A stretch of DNA of 64,000 nt, from the NCBI RefSeq assembly GCF_024341905.1, contig NZ_BQXY01000001.1, positions 405,013-469,012 on the forward strand. Reading direction: 5' to 3'. Source of the stretch: Clostridium folliculivorans. GTDB taxonomy: Bacteria; Bacillota; Clostridia; Clostridiales; Clostridiaceae. The notes under the pieces were generated by a model. The model did no database searches and was not told the origin of the DNA. It was given only the letters and a program-made list of their open reading frames with translations. Numbering within the stretch: position 1 is the stretch's first letter; every line of letters starts with the position of its first letter. This document shows positions 25,418-34,399 of this stretch, piece after piece. Both the position numbers and the translations under genes were made by a program.

Positions 25418-26458
25418 TTGAATAAAATAAAAGTTATGGTAGTAGACGATTCTGCGCTTATGAGAAAGATAATTTCTGACATGATAAACGAAGAGACAGA
25501 TATGGAAGTTATAGCTACTGCAAGAAATGGTGAGGAGTTCGTTGACAAGGTCGGAGGTTATAATCCAGATGTAATTACCTTAGACGTAGAAATGCCTAAA
25601 ATGGATGGTATCACTGCACTGAAAAAACTGAAACTCACTAATAGAAATGCTAAGGTTATAATGTTAAGTAGCTTAACCACAAGCTCCTCTAGAACAACAC
25701 TGGATTGTTTAGATGCTGGTGCTGCTGATTTCGTTTCAAAACCATCAGGATCGATCTCACTTGATATTAATAAGGTTAAGCTTGAGCTAGTACATAAAAT
25801 AAGAGCAGTAGCATCCATAAAAAGATCATTGTTTGATTTTAAAGTTGAGGCAAAGGAACCTGCAAGATTTATTACTACTAAGAAAGCTTCTAATAAAATA
25901 GAGGCAGTAGTAATTGGTGCTTCTACAGGTGGTCCCAGAGCACTTCAAACTGTATTGACAGAACTCCCTAAGGATTTAGAGATTCCTGTGTTAGTCGTTC
26001 AGCATATGCCAGCGGGATTTACAAAGACTTTTGCAGAAAGATTAAATAATCTTTGTAACCTTAAGGTTGTAGAAGCAGAAAACGATATGAGAATTGAGAA
26101 AAATGTTATATATATTGCTCCAGGTGGTTATCACATGGAAGTATCTAAGGATAAAAGAATTTCATTAAATCAAGAACCAAGTATATGGGGAGTAAGACCA
26201 GCAGTAGATAAACTATTTAATAGCTCGGCTGTTGTCTATGGTAAGAACTTATTATCTGTAGTACTCACTGGGATGGGAAAAGATGGTGCGCAAGGCACAG
26301 TGGGTATAAAAAATGCTGGAGGACATACAATTTCTGAGGATGAGTCCACTTGTACTATTTATGGAATGCCTAAAGCCACTTTTGAAACAGGAAAAGTTGA
26401 TGAAGTATTACCATTAGGATATATAGCAAAAAAAATCGTTACATTAGTGAAAGGATAG
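25418..26458 (+). CDS. cheB: Chemotaxis methylesterase CheB
   Basis: This 346-residue response-regulator enzyme removes methyl groups from receptors. The receiver domain has the acidic pair at residues 10-11 and phospho-acceptor Asp56 in TLDVEMPKMDG. The C-terminal methylesterase domain has the serine in GASTGGP, the histidine in VQHMP and the aspartate in LTGMGKDG. I chose the TTG at 25418, eight bases after TGGAG; a GTG at 25409 overlaps the ribosome site. It is the fourth gene of the fapA-cheW-cheD-cheB-cheR operon, so CheB and CheR are made together. Confidence 0.93.
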   Translation: MNKIKVMVVDDSALMRKIISDMINEETDMEVIATARNGEEFVDKVGGYNPDVITLDVEMPKMDGITALKKLKLTNRNAKVIMLSSLTTSSSRTTLDCLDAGAADFVSKPSGSISLDINKVKLELVHKIRAVASIKRSLFDFKVEAKEPARFITTKKASNKIEAVVIGASTGGPRALQTVLTELPKDLEIPVLVVQHMPAGFTKTFAERLNNLCNLKVVEAENDMRIEKNVIYIAPGGYHMEVSKDKRISLNQEPSIWGVRPAVDKLFNSSAVVYGKNLLSVVLTGMGKDGAQGTVGIKNAGGHTISEDESTCTIYGMPKATFETGKVDEVLPLGYIAKKIVTLVKG

Positions 26459-26468
26459 TAGATAAACT

Positions 26469-27233
26469 ATGGATTTTAGCCAATTTCATCAATGGGTACA
26501 TAAAGAGCTAGGGATTAATTTATCTGCGTATAAACCAACCCAGCTTAATAGAAGAATAGAAAGTTTAATGACAAGATTAGGGGTAAAATCATTAGAAGAG
26601 TATACGAAGTTGATTAAAACTGATAGAGAGCATAGACAAAGATTCTTGGACTTTATAACTATTAATGTTACAGAGTTTTTTAGAAATCCAGAATTATTTG
26701 AAGAGTTAGAGGCTATCTTGAAAAAAGAGTCCGCAGCTAATAATAGTCTTAAGATTTGGAGTGCTGCGTGTTCTATAGGTTGTGAACCGTATTCAATCTC
26801 TATGATTTTGAATAATGTAAGTCCTAATGGAAGACATAAGATATTAGCCACTGATATAGATAATACAATTCTTCAGAAAGCTAAGCTTGGAGAATATACT
26901 GATAACGAAATGAAAAATGTAAAATCTAGAGAATTGGAAAAGTACTTTAAGAAAGTTAAAGATAAGTATTATATAGAACAAAATGTGAAAAATATGGTTA
27001 CTTTCAAAAAGCATGACCTTATACTAGATAGTTATGAGAATAACTTTGACTTAATTGTATGTAGAAATGTAGTTATCTATTTTAATGTAGATGTTAAGAA
27101 TGATATATACAAGAGATTTGCCGCATCACTTAAAAAAGGTGGTTTATTATTTGTAGGGGCTACTGAAAGTATATATAATTACAAAGACTTTGGTTTTGAA
27201 AAAGCTTCTACTTTTATTTATAGAAAGTTATAA
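26469..27233 (+). CDS. cheR: Chemotaxis methyltransferase CheR
   Basis: This 254-residue S-adenosylmethionine-dependent enzyme methylates receptor glutamates. An N-terminal helical domain (about residues 1-75) contains LNRRIESLMTRLG and TVNVTEFFRNPE-type signatures (here TINVTEFFRNPE). The catalytic domain has the SAM motif IWSAACSIGCEPYS and LIVCRNVVIYF. No pentapeptide-binding or TPR extension is present. The ribosome site is weak, so coupling to cheB, 10 bp upstream, is likely. No terminator follows; 467 bp separate it from cheA. Confidence 0.92.
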   Translation: MDFSQFHQWVHKELGINLSAYKPTQLNRRIESLMTRLGVKSLEEYTKLIKTDREHRQRFLDFITINVTEFFRNPELFEELEAILKKESAANNSLKIWSAACSIGCEPYSISMILNNVSPNGRHKILATDIDNTILQKAKLGEYTDNEMKNVKSRELEKYFKKVKDKYYIEQNVKNMVTFKKHDLILDSYENNFDLIVCRNVVIYFNVDVKNDIYKRFAASLKKGGLLFVGATESIYNYKDFGFEKASTFIYRKL

Positions 27234-27292
27234 AAGTTAATAATTGCTATAAAGAAATTAACTACTTCGTACGAATAATAAGTGTTGAATAA

Positions 27293-27321
27293 TTGAAAAG
27301 GTTAGGCAATTTTCACATATT
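27293..27321 (+). promoter_or_regulatory. Weak candidate promoter for the cheA operon
   Basis: TTGAAA at 27293 and CATATT at 27316 are separated by 17 bp. A better -10, TATAAT at 27340, has no convincing -35. No sigma-D box is visible between cheR and cheA. The bases from 27234 to 27455 hold nothing else that I recognise. Confidence 0.3.
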
Positions 27322-27454
27322 TTAAATGAATATATGATATATAATTGATGGATATTACAAAGAAATGACTATTCAAATTTATTATTTAAATATAATTAAT
27401 ATTTATTGATTGGTTAAATTTTCTCGTAATAACTAATAATTATTATCTGTGATT

Positions 27455-27700
27455 ATGAATTCAAGAGAAGTAGTGATTAATAACTGTTAGGTGCTAATAA
27501 GGAATACAGGAGACACAACAATTAATAATTGTTGTGTGCTACAAAGAATAACAGGAGGCGTAACAATTAATAATTGTTACGTGCCAACAAGGAATACAGG
27601 AGGCAGAACAATTAATAATTGTTCTGTGCCAACAAGGAATACAGGAGGCAGAACAATTAATAATTGTTCTGTGCTAACAAGGAATACAGGAGGGATAACA
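27455..27700 (+). repeat. 45-bp tandem leader array with dyads and repeated ribosome sites
   Basis: Units spaced exactly 45 bp apart (dyad centres 27525, 27570, 27615, 27660; a decayed one at 27480) each contain GGAATACAGGAGG-like sequence followed by a perfect dyad. The arms are ACACAACAATTA, CGTAACAATTA and twice CAGAACAATTA, each matched by its exact complement around a central A. Changes in the outer bases are compensated in the opposite arm. The last unit ends in AGGAGGGATAACAATG, the cheA start, so each upstream unit looks like a copy of the start region with ATT in place of ATG. Because units are multiples of three, the frame is open upstream of cheA and would encode repeats of 15 residues. 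Confidence 0.85.
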
Positions 27701-29752
27701 ATGGACACATCTCAATATCTTTCAATGTTCTTAGAAGAGTCCATGGACAATTTGCAGACTCTAAATGAATCTTTACTTGACTTAGAACAAAAGCCAGATG
27801 ATATTGACAAGTTAAATGAAATATTTAGAGTAGCTCATACTATAAAAGGTATGGCAGCAACAATGGGATTTAGTGATATAGCAGAACTAACTCATAAAAT
27901 GGAGGATGTTCTTTCTAAATTTAGAGAAGGCGAACTGAAAGTTACTCAAAATGTAGTTACAGTGCTTTTCGATTGCCTAGATACTCTTGAAAGAATGGTA
28001 AATAATATATCAGAAGGTATAGAAGAAAAAGTTGAAATAGATAATATAATGAAAGATCTACATGATATAAGCACTAATGAGCAGCAGGACAGTGTTGCTG
28101 TTGATATAGTAGAAGAAGTATTAGAAAATAAGAGTTCATCAGATTATGTAATTGACATAAATGAATATGATATGAATGTAATTAAGCAAGCTCATGAAAA
28201 GGGTTATAAGGCTATAAGAGTTTTTATAAGTCTTAATGAGAATACTTTGTTAAAGTCTGCTAGAGCTTTTCTAATATTTAAGGAGTTAGAAGAGCATGGA
28301 GAAGTAATAAAATCATACCCTTCTACAGAAGATATAGAAAACGAAAACTTTGATTTTAGTATTGAACTTATTGTAATTACTACACTAAATGCTGAAGAAA
28401 TTGAGAAACTTGTTAAAAATATCTCAGAAGTGGATAAAGTTTCTGCAGAAGAAGTCGAATTAAGAATAGAAAAAGTAAATGAAACTGTAAAAACTAAAGA
28501 TGAACCGGTAGCTAAGGCTGAAGTAAATGAAACGTCAAAACCGTTAACCCCTAAATCTATAGTTACGAATAAAGAAAAAGTTGAAGAAAAGAAGAGCAAT
28601 AATCCATCTGCTCAAACAAAAAAAGTTCATCAATCAGTAAGAGTTGATTTGGAACGTCTAGATAAGCTTATGAACATGGTTTCTGAGTTAGTTATACATA
28701 GAACTAGATTAGAACAAATAAGCACAAGTTATAGAGCTCAAGAGCTAAATGAAACTCTTGAACAAGTTGCTAGAACAACTTCTGACTTGCAAGATCTTGT
28801 TATGAAGATAAGAATGCTTCCTCTAGAGGTTGTATTTAATAGATTCCCTAGAATGATTAGAGATCTTTCTGTAGAATTGAATAAGGAAATTAACTTTATT
28901 GTTGAAGGTCAAGACACAGAATTAGATAGAACTGTAATAGATGAAATCGGGGAACCATTAATTCACTTATTAAGAAATGCGGCAGATCATGGAGTAGAAA
29001 GCAAAGAAGATAGAGCAAAGTCAGGTAAAGATCCTGTAGGTACTATAAGACTGTCAGCATATCAAGAAGGCACAAAGGCCGTAATAAAAGTAGAAGATGA
29101 CGGTAATGGTATTGATGTTGAAAAGGTTAGACGTAAAGCTGAAAAAGTAGGTATAAACACTGAAGGAATGACTGAAAATGATATAAAGAATTTAATTTTC
29201 TCTCAAGGCTTTAGTACTAACGAAGTAGTAACAGATATATCAGGTAGAGGCGTAGGTATGGATGTTGTAAAAACAAAGATATCTGCACTTGGAGGAACTG
29301 TTGATGTAGTAAGTGAAATAGGAAAAGGTTCAAGTTTTATAATAAGACTTCCTCTAACACTTCAAATTATTCAAGCGTTGCTTGTTAAGGTTGGAGAAGA
29401 AACACTTGCAATATCTCTAGGTTTTATAGACAGAGTTATCGACTATAAGGAAGATAGAATAAAGAAGACTAATGGAAGAGAAGTTATAGTATATAGAGAA
29501 AATGTTATACCTCTAATTAGATTAAATGAAACTTTACAAATTGATACTAGCAAAAAGGATAAGAATTTTATTATAATAGTTAAGGTTGGAGATAAAGTTG
29601 TTGGTCTTTTAGTTGATTCTTTATTAGGACAGCAAGAAATAGTAATAAAACCTTTAGGAAAAACTCTTGAAGGACTAAACGAGTATATAGGAGCAACAAT
29701 ACTTGGTAATGGTCTTGTTACACTTATACTTGATGTAGGTGCTTTAATCTAG
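27701..29752 (+). CDS. cheA: Chemotaxis histidine kinase CheA
   Basis: This 683-residue kinase autophosphorylates in response to receptors and passes phosphate to CheY and CheB. Domains run in the usual order: HPt (residues 1-105) with His46 in VAHTIKGM; a CheY-binding P2-like region (about 150-245); dimerisation (about 310-370); HATPase with HLLRNAADHG, DDGNGID and GRGVGMDVV; and a CheW-like P5 domain at the C-terminus. I chose ATG 27701, directly after AGGAGGGATAACA. The frame is open for 70 codons further upstream, but those encode the 15-residue tandem repeats of the leader, which are not part of the conserved HPt domain. The gene leads a cheA-cheC-cheY-cheW-fliM-fliY unit. Confidence 0.93.
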   Translation: MDTSQYLSMFLEESMDNLQTLNESLLDLEQKPDDIDKLNEIFRVAHTIKGMAATMGFSDIAELTHKMEDVLSKFREGELKVTQNVVTVLFDCLDTLERMVNNISEGIEEKVEIDNIMKDLHDISTNEQQDSVAVDIVEEVLENKSSSDYVIDINEYDMNVIKQAHEKGYKAIRVFISLNENTLLKSARAFLIFKELEEHGEVIKSYPSTEDIENENFDFSIELIVITTLNAEEIEKLVKNISEVDKVSAEEVELRIEKVNETVKTKDEPVAKAEVNETSKPLTPKSIVTNKEKVEEKKSNNPSAQTKKVHQSVRVDLERLDKLMNMVSELVIHRTRLEQISTSYRAQELNETLEQVARTTSDLQDLVMKIRMLPLEVVFNRFPRMIRDLSVELNKEINFIVEGQDTELDRTVIDEIGEPLIHLLRNAADHGVESKEDRAKSGKDPVGTIRLSAYQEGTKAVIKVEDDGNGIDVEKVRRKAEKVGINTEGMTENDIKNLIFSQGFSTNEVVTDISGRGVGMDVVKTKISALGGTVDVVSEIGKGSSFIIRLPLTLQIIQALLVKVGEETLAISLGFIDRVIDYKEDRIKKTNGREVIVYRENVIPLIRLNETLQIDTSKKDKNFIIIVKVGDKVVGLLVDSLLGQQEIVIKPLGKTLEGLNEYIGATILGNGLVTLILDVGALI

Positions 29753-29772
29753 GAACTAGAAGGAGGATTGTG

Positions 29773-30375
29773 ATGGATTATACTCAATTAAGTGCACTTC
29801 AACTAGATGCTCTTAAAGAAGTAAGTAATATTGGTGCAGGAAATGCAGCAACTGCTCTTTCTCAATTGTTAAACAGAAAAATTGATATGACAGTTCCAAG
29901 TGTTAATGTAATAGATTTTATGGATATTTATAATTTTGTTTCTGAAGAAGAGTTGGTGGCAGCAGTACTAGTAAAAGTACTTGGCGATGCACCAGGAAAT
30001 ATTTTATTTGTATTTGAAAAATCTATAGCTTCTAATATAATAGAAGTACTGACTGGAATGAAGGAAGATGAGTTTAGCGAGATGGGAAATTCAGTGCTAT
30101 GTGAAATAGGTAATATTATTTCAGCAGCATACATGAATTCAATAGCAAGACTTACAAACTTGAGCATTATGCCATCAGTTCCAGCTGTGGCATTTGATAT
30201 GCTAAGTGCGATTTTAAGCTCTACTTTTGTAGAGTCAGCACAGTATTCAGATAGTGTATTGGAAATAGAAACAATGCTATTAGGCGAGGATTCAGAAAAT
30301 ATTGGTGGACATTTTTACTTTGTTCCTAATCCTGGATCTTTAGAAAAAATATTAAATTCAATAGGCGTAATATAG
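29773..30375 (+). CDS. cheC: CheY-P phosphatase CheC
   Basis: This 200-residue protein has both copies of the CheC active-site signature, EVSNIGAGNAATAL near residue 20 and EIGNIISAAYMNSI near residue 117, each with the Glu and Asn needed to dephosphorylate CheY-P. In the Bacillus-type system CheC also binds CheD, which is encoded in the neighbouring operon. I chose ATG 29773, six bases after AGGAGG. It follows cheA after 20 bp and precedes cheY after 15 bp, consistent with one transcript. Confidence 0.9.
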   Translation: MDYTQLSALQLDALKEVSNIGAGNAATALSQLLNRKIDMTVPSVNVIDFMDIYNFVSEEELVAAVLVKVLGDAPGNILFVFEKSIASNIIEVLTGMKEDEFSEMGNSVLCEIGNIISAAYMNSIARLTNLSIMPSVPAVAFDMLSAILSSTFVESAQYSDSVLEIETMLLGEDSENIGGHFYFVPNPGSLEKILNSIGVI

Positions 30376-30390
30376 ATAGGGGGATTCTAA

Positions 30391-30750
30391 ATGGCTAGAG
30401 TATTAATTGTTGATGACGCAGCATTTATGAGAATGATGATAAAGGATATTCTTGAAAAAAACGGATTTGAGGTTGTAGGTGAAGCAAGTAATGGAATTAA
30501 GGCTGTAGAGCTTTATAAAAAGGAAAAACCAGATGTAGTAACTATGGATATAACAATGCCAGACATGGATGGAATTGAAGCGGTTAAAAATATCAAAGCA
30601 TTTGATCCAGCAGCTAAGGTAATAATGTGCAGTGCCATGGGCCAACAAGGTATGGTTATGGATGCAATAAGAGCCGGTGCAAAAGATTTTATAGTAAAAC
30701 CATTCCAAGCAGATAGAGTGTTAGAAGCAATCAAAAAGGCAATTGGTTAA
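30391..30750 (+). CDS. cheY: Chemotaxis response regulator CheY
   Basis: This 119-residue stand-alone receiver domain has the acidic pair Asp8/Asp9, phospho-acceptor Asp53 in TMDITMPDMDG, a conserved Ser/Thr position (CSAMG) and Lys in IVKPF. Phosphorylated CheY binds FliM or FliY at the motor switch, both of which are encoded just downstream. TAGGGGG precedes the ATG. It is a typical Firmicute CheY with no output domain. Confidence 0.93.
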   Translation: MARVLIVDDAAFMRMMIKDILEKNGFEVVGEASNGIKAVELYKKEKPDVVTMDITMPDMDGIEAVKNIKAFDPAAKVIMCSAMGQQGMVMDAIRAGAKDFIVKPFQADRVLEAIKKAIG

Positions 30751-30765
30751 TAAGGGGGCATGAAA

Positions 30766-31167
30766 ATGCAAGTTGTTGTTTTTAAGATTAGTGATGAACT
30801 TTTTGCTGTAGAAACATCTAAAGTTCAGAGCATTACTGATATGACAGAAGTGACCAAAGTACCAAAAGCCCCAGAGCATATAAGAGGACTTATAAACCTT
30901 AGAGGTAGCATAATACCTTTATTGGATATAAATCTGCTACTTAATATATCTAAGTCGTCAAAGGTTCAAAGTAACATAATAATATTGAATGTTGATGATG
31001 AACAAGTAGGTATATCTGTTGATGAGGTTGAAGAGGTTTTAGAAATTGATGAAAAACTTATTCAAAGACTTGAGAATGAAAAGTATCAAAGCTATGTAAA
31101 AGGTATAGTGAATTTTGATGATAAACTAGTTACATTAGTAGATATAAATAAAATACTAAAAATTTAA
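30766..31167 (+). CDS. cheW: Chemotaxis coupling protein CheW (second copy)
   Basis: This 133-residue CheW protein is compact and closer to the classical form than the copy at 24457. It has FKISDELFAVETSKVQSI, the RGLINLRGSIIPLLD motif in which RG and the following strand contact CheA and receptors, and YVKGIVNFDDKLVTLVDI at the end. I chose ATG 30766 because GGGGG is about seven bases upstream; an ATG at 30760 would sit against the ribosome site. It follows cheY and precedes fliM, so it is made with CheA. Confidence 0.88.
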   Translation: MQVVVFKISDELFAVETSKVQSITDMTEVTKVPKAPEHIRGLINLRGSIIPLLDINLLLNISKSSKVQSNIIILNVDDEQVGISVDEVEEVLEIDEKLIQRLENEKYQSYVKGIVNFDDKLVTLVDINKILKI

Positions 31168-31188
31168 TTAGTGAAGTGAGGTAAGCGT

Positions 31189-32184
31189 ATGGCAGATGTA
31201 TTATCACAAAGTGAAATAGACGCCCTATTGTCTGCCTTGTCTGCTGGAGAGCTTGAGCCAGAGGAATTGCAAAAAGATGAAGAAAAGCAAAAAGTGAAAG
31301 TTTATGACTTTAGAAGTCCTCAAAAGTTTTCTAAAGAGCATATAAGGGCACTTGAACTTATACATGATAATTTTGCAAGAATAATTTCTAATTTTCTTAC
31401 TGCTCAGGTGAGAAAAAATACAAAGGTTAAGATAGAAAACATTGAGCAGGTAACCTATGAGGAATTTATTCATAGTGTATCTAATCCAACTACATTGCTT
31501 TTGTTTAAGATGCCACCTTTAAATGGTTCAATTCTTTTTGAGATGAATCCTAGTTTTTCCTTTCAAGTTATTGATATACTTCTAGGAGGAACGGGAGAGA
31601 GAAGACATGTAAGTAAAGAGTTTACAGATATAGACAAAAATATAATAACTCAAGTAGGAACAGGGGTACTATCAAACCTAAAGCTTGCTTGGGAAGATGT
31701 CATGGATATTGATATAGAAGTAGAAAGTTTAGAAACTAATCCTGCTTTAAATCAAACATTAGCTCCAAATGAACCAGTGGCATTAATAACTTTTTCAGTA
31801 GAAATGGGTAAGAGTAATACTTTTATAAATCTTTGTATACCTTACTTAAGTATTGAGAAGATTCTTGATAAACTAGTAATGAGAAACTGGTTCCAAGCAG
31901 GTGCTGAGGAAGATCTTGAACATACAAGACATGATATAGAAAAGAGATTAGATGTCGTAGATGTGAATGTTAAGGTAGAGCTTGGTAATACAGAAATTAG
32001 CATTGATGATTTCTTAAAATTGGTGACAGGTGATGTGATTAAACTTGATAACAAGTATAATAGTCCTGTAACAGTAGTAGTTGAAGACGAAAAATGTTAC
32101 CTGGCCAAACCAGGTATAGTTGGTAAAAATATGGGAGTAGCCATACTTGACATTATAGGTAAGGATGTGGAAGATTATGAGTAA
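31189..32184 (+). CDS. fliM: Flagellar motor switch protein FliM
   Basis: This 331-residue C-ring protein binds CheY-P and FliG to set rotation direction. The N-terminal CheY-binding peptide LSQSEIDALLSAL is intact. The middle CheC-like domain (about 45-230) follows, and a C-terminal FliN-like domain (about 250-331) is present with VDVNVKVELGNTEISIDDFLKL. Length is normal. It overlaps fliY by 8 nt (stop TAA within ATGAGTAA), implying translational coupling of the two switch proteins. Confidence 0.93.
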   Translation: MADVLSQSEIDALLSALSAGELEPEELQKDEEKQKVKVYDFRSPQKFSKEHIRALELIHDNFARIISNFLTAQVRKNTKVKIENIEQVTYEEFIHSVSNPTTLLLFKMPPLNGSILFEMNPSFSFQVIDILLGGTGERRHVSKEFTDIDKNIITQVGTGVLSNLKLAWEDVMDIDIEVESLETNPALNQTLAPNEPVALITFSVEMGKSNTFINLCIPYLSIEKILDKLVMRNWFQAGAEEDLEHTRHDIEKRLDVVDVNVKVELGNTEISIDDFLKLVTGDVIKLDNKYNSPVTVVVEDEKCYLAKPGIVGKNMGVAILDIIGKDVEDYE

Positions 32185-33343
32185 TGGATTTCTTACACAA
32201 GAAGAGATAGATTCTTTGTTAAATGGTCCATCAACACCAGCCGAATCCACAACAGGTAACACTGAAGAAAGTATTTCAGATATAGATAAAGATCTGTTAG
32301 GTGAGATAGGAAATATTTCAATGGGTTCAGCTTCAACAGCTCTTTCCCAGATAATTAATCAGTCGGTTAATATTACTACTCCAGTAGTAAGTACAACAAC
32401 TTTGGGAGAGCTGAAAGAGCAATTTCATATTCCTAATATAGTACTTGAAGTAGAATATACTTCAGGAATATTAGGTAAAAATATATTAATAATGCAAATC
32501 AATGATGCTGCAGTAATAGCTAACCTTATGATGGGTGGAGATGGTACTGTAAATACTACAGAATTATCAGAAATAGAACTAAGTGCAGTTCAGGAAGCAA
32601 TGAACCAGATGATTGGTTCTGCAGCAACCTCAATGGCTACTATGTTTGCAAGAGAAGTAAACATATCGCCACCTATTTCAAAGACTTGGGATGAAGCAAA
32701 TGAGCCAATTTCCGAAGGAATTAGCGATGACGATGTTTTAGTTAAGGTATCATTTAAACTAACAATTGGTGATTTGGTAGATAGTAACATAATGCAGTTA
32801 TTACCACTAAAAACTGCAAAGAAGATTGTTTCAATAATGATGGGAGAAGAGCAGCAAAGTGAACCAGCTATTGAGCAGCCTAGAGTGGAAGAAAGAGCAC
32901 CACAACAGGAAGTAAGAACAGCTAGTAATCACGAACCATCAAATACATATCATGTCCAAGAAAGTCACAATGACTATAATCACTTTGTACAAGAGAAACC
33001 TATATATCAAGAGCAAAGAACTCCTGTGGAAGTTCATCAAGCATCTTTTGATAATTTAACTTCAAGTCCGTCTGGGCCAGCACATAAAAATATAGATTTA
33101 ATACTAGATGTTCCATTAGAAATATCTGTGGTTCTTGGTAGAACTAAGAAAAGCATTAAAGATATTTTATCTTTAAGTAATGGATCCTTAATTGAACTAG
33201 ATAAAGTTGCTGATGAGCCTGTAGAGATTTTAGTAAATGGCAAAAGAGTAGCATTTGGTGAAGTTGTGGTAGTTGATGAAAACTTTGGAGTAAGAATCAC
33301 AAGTATCGTAAGCAACGCAGAGAGAATAAAGTCTTTGAAGTGA
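32177..33343 (+). CDS. fliY: Flagellar motor switch phosphatase FliY
   Basis: This 388-residue FliN-type switch protein carries a CheC-like phosphatase module. The N-terminus has a FliM-like peptide, LTQEEIDSLLNG. The two active-site signatures EIGNISMGSASTAL and EAMNQMIGSAATSM retain the Glu and Asn pairs. A His/Gln/Glu-rich linker (about residues 238-295) leads to a C-terminal FliN domain with LDVPLEISVVLGRTKKSIKDILSL. It thus combines CheY-P removal with C-ring structure, as in Bacillus. I chose ATG 32177, coupled to fliM. A terminator follows immediately. Confidence 0.93.
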   Translation: MSNGFLTQEEIDSLLNGPSTPAESTTGNTEESISDIDKDLLGEIGNISMGSASTALSQIINQSVNITTPVVSTTTLGELKEQFHIPNIVLEVEYTSGILGKNILIMQINDAAVIANLMMGGDGTVNTTELSEIELSAVQEAMNQMIGSAATSMATMFAREVNISPPISKTWDEANEPISEGISDDDVLVKVSFKLTIGDLVDSNIMQLLPLKTAKKIVSIMMGEEQQSEPAIEQPRVEERAPQQEVRTASNHEPSNTYHVQESHNDYNHFVQEKPIYQEQRTPVEVHQASFDNLTSSPSGPAHKNIDLILDVPLEISVVLGRTKKSIKDILSLSNGSLIELDKVADEPVEILVNGKRVAFGEVVVVDENFGVRITSIVSNAERIKSLK

Positions 33344-33344
33344 T

Positions 33345-33388
33345 AAAAAGCACTGTTCCTGAATCAAGCAGGAAAGTGCTTTTTATTA
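33345..33388 (+). terminator. Intrinsic terminator ending the cheA-fliY operon
   Basis: The stem has arms AAAAAGCACT and AGTGCTTTTT with an inner TTCCTG/CAGGAA pair and is followed by TTATTATTT. It begins right after the fliY stop codon. Confidence 0.9.
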
Positions 33389-33412
33389 TTTCAAAGATAT
33401 TTCAATTTTAAG

Positions 33413-33463
33413 CGTTGTTTGAAATTAAATGGTCAAACATCCAATGCTTTGATGAACTTAAGA
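33413..33463 (+). repeat. Conserved 48-bp intergenic motif, copy 1
   Basis: A segment starting at GTTGTTTGAAATTAAATGG and continuing through ACATCC to ATGAACTT closely matches 41293-41340, with most differences being transitions. Both copies lie just after a terminator and before a sigma-D-controlled gene. No open frame is present in either. The rest of 33464-33632 is AT-rich with nothing recognised. Confidence 0.5.
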
Positions 33464-33632
33464 AAAAAATAAAATAAACTTTAGAAGTTTTGGAAACAAT
33501 ATAAATGTTAATATTTTGTTAATAAATTATGGTTTTTTCTAACAGGTACATAATAGGGTATAGGATGTCAAAAATGACACTTAAAATGAATTTTGATAAT
33601 TAGGAAATTTTTACAAATATAAAAACTAAGTA

Positions 33633-33661
33633 TAAACTAATTTATTCATTGCACGATAATA
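33633..33661 (+). promoter_or_regulatory. Sigma-D (sigma-28) type promoter for flgM
   Basis: TAAA at 33633 and CGATAATA at 33654 are separated by 17 bp, the same geometry as the sigma-28 consensus TAAA-N15-GCCGATAA. It lies 34 bp before the flgM ATG. This would put the anti-sigma factor under the sigma it inhibits. Confidence 0.8.
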
Positions 33662-33694
33662 TAAGTAGTGAATACAGTACAGTGGAGGTAAGTT

Positions 33695-33973
33695 ATGAAT
33701 ATCAAAGGGGTAGGACCAACTAGAAATGTAATTGATATATATAATGTTAACAAAGTAAAAGCAACTCAAAAAGCTGAAAGCGTGAAAAAAGATAGTTTAG
33801 AAATATCAGGCGCGGCTAGAGCTTTAAGTAACTTTTCTTTAGGAGATGATGTAATGCCTAGAAGTGAAAAGGTAGAAGCATTAAGAATGCAAGTTGCAAA
33901 TGGAACATATAAGCCAGACAATGAAAAAATAGCACAATCAATGATTAATTCTATAAGTGAAGGAAGGGTTTAA
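33695..33973 (+). CDS. flgM: Anti-sigma-28 factor FlgM
   Basis: This 92-residue protein inhibits the flagellar sigma factor until the hook-basal body is complete. The C-terminal half carries the family signature RSEKVEALRMQVANGTYKPDNEKIAQSM, while the N-terminal half is polar and probably disordered. GTGGAGG precedes the ATG. It heads the late operon flgM-flgN-flgK-flgL-fliW-csrA-flaG through fliD, the classical placement. The sigma factor gene itself is not in the window and is probably beyond fliR. Confidence 0.9.
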   Translation: MNIKGVGPTRNVIDIYNVNKVKATQKAESVKKDSLEISGAARALSNFSLGDDVMPRSEKVEALRMQVANGTYKPDNEKIAQSMINSISEGRV

Positions 33974-33974
33974 T

Positions 33975-34385
33975 ATGTACGAAGAGCTTATTAATGTAAT
34001 ACTTAGTGAAAAAGAAGCGCTTAATAAGCTTCTTTCGTTACTAGACAATCAATATTCGTTTATATTAAAAAAAGATATATTTGGATTAGATGATGTTGCA
34101 AACAAAATACAAGCTTGTAATAAAGAGATAGCAGAAGAAGAAGTTAAAAGAAGAAAGCTTGTTAAAAGCAATTCTATGAAAGATGTTGTATTTTCTTCAG
34201 GGAACGAAAGACTGGAAGAAAGTTATAGAGATATTTTGAAACTTTTAGAAGCTGTGAGACTTCAGAAGGATACTAATGATTTACTCTTAAAACAACAACT
34301 TTCATATACTAATCAAATGTTAAATTATATAAATCCGAACAGAGAAATGAAAACTTATAACTCATACGGAAAAATGTCAAGGTAG
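33975..34385 (+). CDS. flgN: FlgN-like flagellar chaperone
   Basis: This 136-residue, almost entirely helical protein matches the FlgN family in size, composition and position between flgM and flgK. FlgN holds the hook-filament junction proteins FlgK and FlgL for export. The sequence shows the long amphipathic helix YEELINVILSEKEALNKLLSLL at the start and a Gln/Lys-rich C-terminal helix. I chose ATG 33975, one base after the flgM stop, with GGAAGGG as ribosome site; the upstream in-frame start overlaps flgM. The call rests mostly on context and helix pattern. Confidence 0.75.
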   Translation: MYEELINVILSEKEALNKLLSLLDNQYSFILKKDIFGLDDVANKIQACNKEIAEEEVKRRKLVKSNSMKDVVFSSGNERLEESYRDILKLLEAVRLQKDTNDLLLKQQLSYTNQMLNYINPNREMKTYNSYGKMSR

Positions 34386-34399
34386 TAGGGGGAGGAAAT

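Noticed and set aside
27491..27700. N-terminal extension of CheA by 70 residues
   Set aside because: The extension consists of 15-residue translations of the 45-bp leader repeat; the conserved HPt domain starts at the ATG at 27701, which has its own AGGAGG.
27455..27700. CRISPR array reading of the repeats before cheA
   Set aside because: Whole 45-bp units are repeated with no variable spacers, and no cas gene is in the window.
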